Shown here: in pieces, positions 61,101 through 64,000 of the stretch | Numbering within the stretch: the stretch's first letter is position 1 | Layout: each line of letters starts with the position of its first letter | DNA from: Thunnus maccoyii | Taxonomy: Eukaryota; Chordata; Actinopteri; Scombriformes; Scombridae | Length of the DNA stretch: 64,000 nt | Direction of reading: 5' to 3' | NCBI RefSeq assembly: GCF_910596095.1 | Contig: NC_056534.1 | Coordinates: forward strand, 11,176,490 to 11,240,489 | Program-made: the position numbers and the translations under genes | Notes under the pieces: generated by a model | Databases searched by the model: none | Told to the model about the DNA's origin: nothing | What the model saw: only the letters and a program-made list of their open reading frames with translations

Positions 61101-63994
61101 TTTAAGATGAAGATAACGGGGATGGTGACCATGGACACTCACAAAGTCTTTGAAAGGCTGCTTCTCTGGAGTTTCCCACTCATCACTGATGTTCATGTAC
61201 CTGTGAAAATTAGCAATAAAAATGACTCTTCCTGTCTCACAAACATACAATCTTCGCATCTGTCACATTTGTTAGATATTGCACACTTACTTGTCAAAGT
61301 CGGTGAAGAGGTTGACCCTGAAAGTATGCTGTTTGTCGAGTTTGTACCCATCTGCGTTTTTCACTGCCTCCAGGGCCTGGGTAGGAGCAGCATACTCCAA
61401 GAAGATGTATCTGCATTAAAAATTTAGTTTGTTTTACATCTTAAATTAAACAATAAAAAGGAGTAAGCAGACACGAAAGAGACAAAATGTGTCTGTGATA
61501 CAACAGGATCATACCCTTTGGTCAGGCCATCAGCCTCGGGATAGAACTCAGTGGTGATTTTGCCAAACTTGGAAAAGATCTTGTGTATGACGTTCTTGAG
61601 CTTTTCCAAACGTTCTGGTCCCACCTGGGGGACGTTGTCCACCACCACCACCGAGTCTATGCCGTCAGCCTCCTGGGGCTTCTCCCTCAGGATGTCATCC
61701 AGAAGCTCTGCAAAGAGGAGAAAGGAGGGCAGGAAAAAATCAGAAAGGGCAACAGCAACATTGGTCACTTGTCTGATATGTATGTTAGCCTGTAATTCCC
61801 AATTCTTACTGTCTTCAGGATTTTAATGGAAGGTATCGCATTTTATCTGTCAAAATCTCATCCCAGCGGTGGTAAACTATGATAAAAATAGTCACTCATA
61901 GCTTAATTAGCTAAAATTTAAAAAGTGAATGATAATTTGTAACCAGTCACCAGTTTATAAAAGGTACACCTGGCTGATAATAATACAGTTTAACACAAGA
62001 ACTCCTTACTTTAATAAGGTTATAATGTTCAGGTTTTGTTGAAACTATTTTAGAGAGGAACTGATTCAACTTTATAGTGATTTCGGAGGCTGTAGATTGT
62101 GGTGCCGTTGAAATGTTCTACATTATAGAGAGAGGTGTTTCTAATGTTTAGTCCTGCCTCTCTGATATAAATGGGATTGACAAAAAAGCAGAAATACATC
62201 TCAGTGTAATATAATTCAGTTCAACAGCACCATAAAATACAGCCGCCAAAATGACCATAAAGTTGACTCAATACCCCAATAAAAATAGTCTCAACAAAAA
62301 CTGCACATTATAACCATGAAGGAAGGATTTGTTGCAGGGCTGATGTGTAAGACTGCATTCATTTTTAGCTAAATGACCTAATAAACTGCCAGCAGAGTAT
62401 TAAAGTCCACCTCAACTCAAAAATGAGTGTTGCTTTTTGTTCCTTCAGTTGAATGTTTGAGCTTCACTGTGCAGAATGACGCATGTGCAGAGTTTGACAC
62501 TAGAAAGCTGTTTTCACATTCATCTGCTGAAGGAGGAAAGTTTCTCTGCGCTCACCTTAAATCTGAGTTAAAAGGTGTGTACCTACGAGCATATGTGACA
62601 TCATAACTAGTCTGCCAATTGTGGTCCAGAAAGGAAATTAAAGGACAAGTTCACAATTTTTCAAGTCTGTCTTAAAACAACAGTCAGGTGCCCAAATGAA
62701 CACTGAAAGAGGGGTTTCCTCGCTGTAATCATTCCTCCTGTTCATACCTGCAATTAAGAGATCCCTTTTAAATGTGTTTTCAATGTGAGTGAAGGGGACA
62801 AAATAGTCTCATCAAGTTGATATCTACCACATTTAAAATCTTTTTAGTTTCAAATTCCCTGTTTGTGTTTCCCTGTTGAGCTGCAGTGGAAGTAATAATA
62901 ACAAAAAGAGGGACTTTGGCACTAAAAAGACTGTAATGTTGAAAGATATCTATTTGATTTGACTTATTTGGACAGCTGAAGCTTCATATTAGCTTAACAT
63001 AAACTGTTAAGTGCATTATCAAGGGATCTTCTACTGATCAGTATGAACAAGAGGAATGATTACACCAAGAAAAACCTATTTCAATGTTTCGTTTGGGCTC
63101 CTGGCTGTTGTGTTAAGACTAATTTGAAAAACTGTGAACCCGTCCTTTAAGGATTTTAACTAGATGTATTTAACTTTTCTGTGGGAAAAAACCCCCCAAA
63201 ACATATCAACCTTTTTTTTTTCTTTTTTTAACAGCAGATTATTTTTGTATATCCTAAAATCATGTCCTGAGGGGATCATTAAGCATTTACTCCTCCTGCT
63301 GGGAAATTTCCAGAAATCCCAGATGTCTGTTTAGGAGAGTACTGATACGAAATATCAACAAAGCAGCCTATTAAAGTGGAGCATTATAGTGAAAGTCGTG
63401 CCATTTGTAACTGTTACACGTTTTATCTGCAGAGCTGAGAGCTTTGTGCAGCCAACTCCCCTTCTTAACTCTGGTTAACAGCTGCTTCATGCAAAACCAC
63501 AGACTGAAGGTTTCACCGGCTCTAATAATCCAAACAGAACCGTGAAAATGTTTTCTGTTAGCTGATCCTCTCTGGTTAGCTGTTGAAACTGTCTAAATGA
63601 CAGCGACAAGGCCACCGTGAGTGTCTGTCTGGGTGAGGCTTCAGGAGGCGTGATGATAAAACCGTTAATGTGATCTGATGTTAGGGATACTTAGAAGGAA
63701 AATTGTCGTGTTATTGTTAAATTTCTACAAATTACACCTTGACATCTAGATATGTGTGCCTAACAACTATTAATTACTAAGTTCCGGAGGGCAAAATGAC
63801 AAGCTAGCTAGCTAGCTAGCTTTATAGCATCCGTGGTACCGCCGCCCGTTAGCTGCAGGCCTTGAAAGCCGGCGGTTTTCCTGCTGCCGCTCACCCTCAT
63901 CCTCGATGTCATCCACGAAGTCCTCCGGGTCGCTGAAGGAGGGCTCCTCCTCTTCGTACTCGGGGTCATCCACCATATCCACCGTATCTTGCAT
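57098..63994 (-). CDS. eif3b: Eukaryotic translation initiation factor 3 subunit B, complete, 18 exons
   Basis: Core scaffold of eIF3; binds eIF3a, i, g and j on the 40S subunit in the cytosol. Exons: 63895-63994, 61515-61707, 61291-61410, 61143-61200, 60865-60993, 60620-60777, 59966-60097, 59789-59855, 59653-59699, 59347-59557, 59181-59253, 58957-59079, 58772-58850, 58404-58542, 58164-58289, 57825-57902, 57287-57395, 57098-57198; 2043 nt, 680 residues, all phases consistent. Acidic N-terminus ([17 protein letters not shown]), RRM about 52-135 ([21 protein letters not shown]), WD-type beta-propeller about 170-550 ([52 protein letters not shown]), then a helical tail ([20 protein letters not shown]) and the eIF3i-binding end [11 protein letters not shown]. 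Human EIF3B is about 814 residues with a longer acidic N-terminus. Two introns host snoRNA candidates. Teleosts may have two copies (a/b); the copy is undetermined. Confidence 0.96.
58017..58105 (-). ncRNA. Box C/D snoRNA candidate, copy 1, in an eif3b intron
   Basis: Read on the eif3b strand: terminal stem GAGCC, C box GUGAUGA, body, D box CUGA and closing stem GGCUC; 89 nt. It lies inside the intron between exons 58164-58289 and 57825-57902, with the D box side about 110 nt from the next exon. The stretch UAACUUUUCUGACACCUC is antisense to the vertebrate 28S rRNA segment GAGGUGUCAGAAAAGUUA (18 nt, recalled rRNA sequence). D' and C' boxes are ambiguous: CUGA falls within the antisense stretch and an AUGA follows shortly after it. 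The snoRNA number is not recognised. Confidence 0.72.
58637..58717 (-). ncRNA. Box C/D snoRNA candidate, copy 2, in the next eif3b intron upstream
   Basis: Second copy, between exons 58772-58850 and 58404-58542: stem AGCC, C box CUGAUGA (UGAUGA core intact), the same 28S-antisense stretch, D box CUGA and stem GGCU; about 81 nt. It differs from copy 1 mainly in a short linker (GAGCUUAGCUCC versus a longer CUGCUCUGCAG-type segment) and in the outer stem bases, while boxes and antisense stretch are identical, as expected for a duplicated guide RNA under selection. Confidence 0.7.
60302..60600 (-). mobile_element. AT-rich hAT-like non-autonomous repeat in an eif3b intron
   Basis: From 'agctgcaacaatttgttgat' to 'taatggattgttgtagcag', filling most of the intron between exons 60620-60777 and 59966-60097 and ending about 20 nt from the donor of exon 60620-60777. 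Confidence 0.5.
61708..63894 (-). other. First intron of eif3b
   Basis: About 2.2 kb. It contains the inverted-repeat TTAA element at 62638-63150 and a (GCTA)n self-complementary tract at about 63803-63822 close to exon 1. No exon or RNA gene was recognised in the rest. Confidence 0.8.
62638..63150. mobile_element. TTAA-flanked inverted-repeat DNA transposon (MITE) in eif3b intron 1
   Basis: Element 62642-63146 (505 bp) flanked on both sides by TTAA. The ends are inverted: AGGACAAGTTCACAATTTTT at the left, and the right end in reverse reads AGGACGGGTTCACAGTTTTT. There is no transposase reading frame, so it is non-autonomous. TTAA target duplications are typical of piggyBac and Kolobok; the superfamily is not resolved. 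Confidence 0.8.
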
Positions 63995-64000
63995 TTAACA

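Overview
The window is vertebrate nuclear DNA, most likely from a spiny-rayed (acanthomorph) teleost. The genes are intron-rich with GT-AG junctions, the protein families are vertebrate, and the intergenic DNA is dense in (CA)n/(GT)n microsatellites, small inverted-repeat transposons, tRNA-derived SINE pieces and a decayed L2-like LINE. There are no prokaryotic features. Four protein-coding genes can be reconstructed exon by exon, three of them complete.

Layout. 1-10252: probable upstream intron of gna12, full of repeats. 10253-12548 (+): the last four coding exons of gna12 (G-alpha-12), followed by a 3' UTR. About 14.2-26.6 kb: a gene-free, repeat-rich stretch with L2-like, SINE and TTAA-flanked elements and a degenerate tandem array. 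26656-38876 (-): ern2, a complete 24-exon IRE1-type kinase/RNase of 976 codons. 38877-39270: its GC-rich promoter candidate. 40376-45119 (-): chst12, a carbohydrate 4-sulfotransferase with five coding exons and 428 codons, plus a probable 5' leader exon near 49.1 kb carrying upstream ORFs. 49.2-57.1 kb: intergenic, with clear inverted-repeat elements and one orphan terminal-exon-like signal. 57098-63994 (-): eif3b, complete in 18 coding exons and 680 codons; the window ends six bases upstream of its ATG.

The genes do not form a pathway. gna12 signals from G-protein-coupled receptors to Rho, ern2 senses unfolded protein in the ER, chst12 sulfates chondroitin in the Golgi, and eif3b scaffolds translation initiation. 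The grouping looks like conserved synteny: EIF3B, CHST12 and GNA12 lie together on human 7p22. The IRE1 gene has most ERN2-like features and is the outsider relative to human.

The most interesting non-coding finding is a pair of near-identical box C/D snoRNA candidates in two neighbouring eif3b introns (58017-58105 and 58637-58717, - strand). Both have C and D boxes, a terminal stem and an 18-nt match antisense to a conserved 28S rRNA segment. Other notable structures are an approximately 97-nt hairpin in an ern2 intron, a 49-nt foldback in the last gna12 intron, an inverted pair of approximately 400-bp repeats, several TTAA-flanked transposons, and three (CA)n-linked islands of telomere-like CCCTAA repeats.
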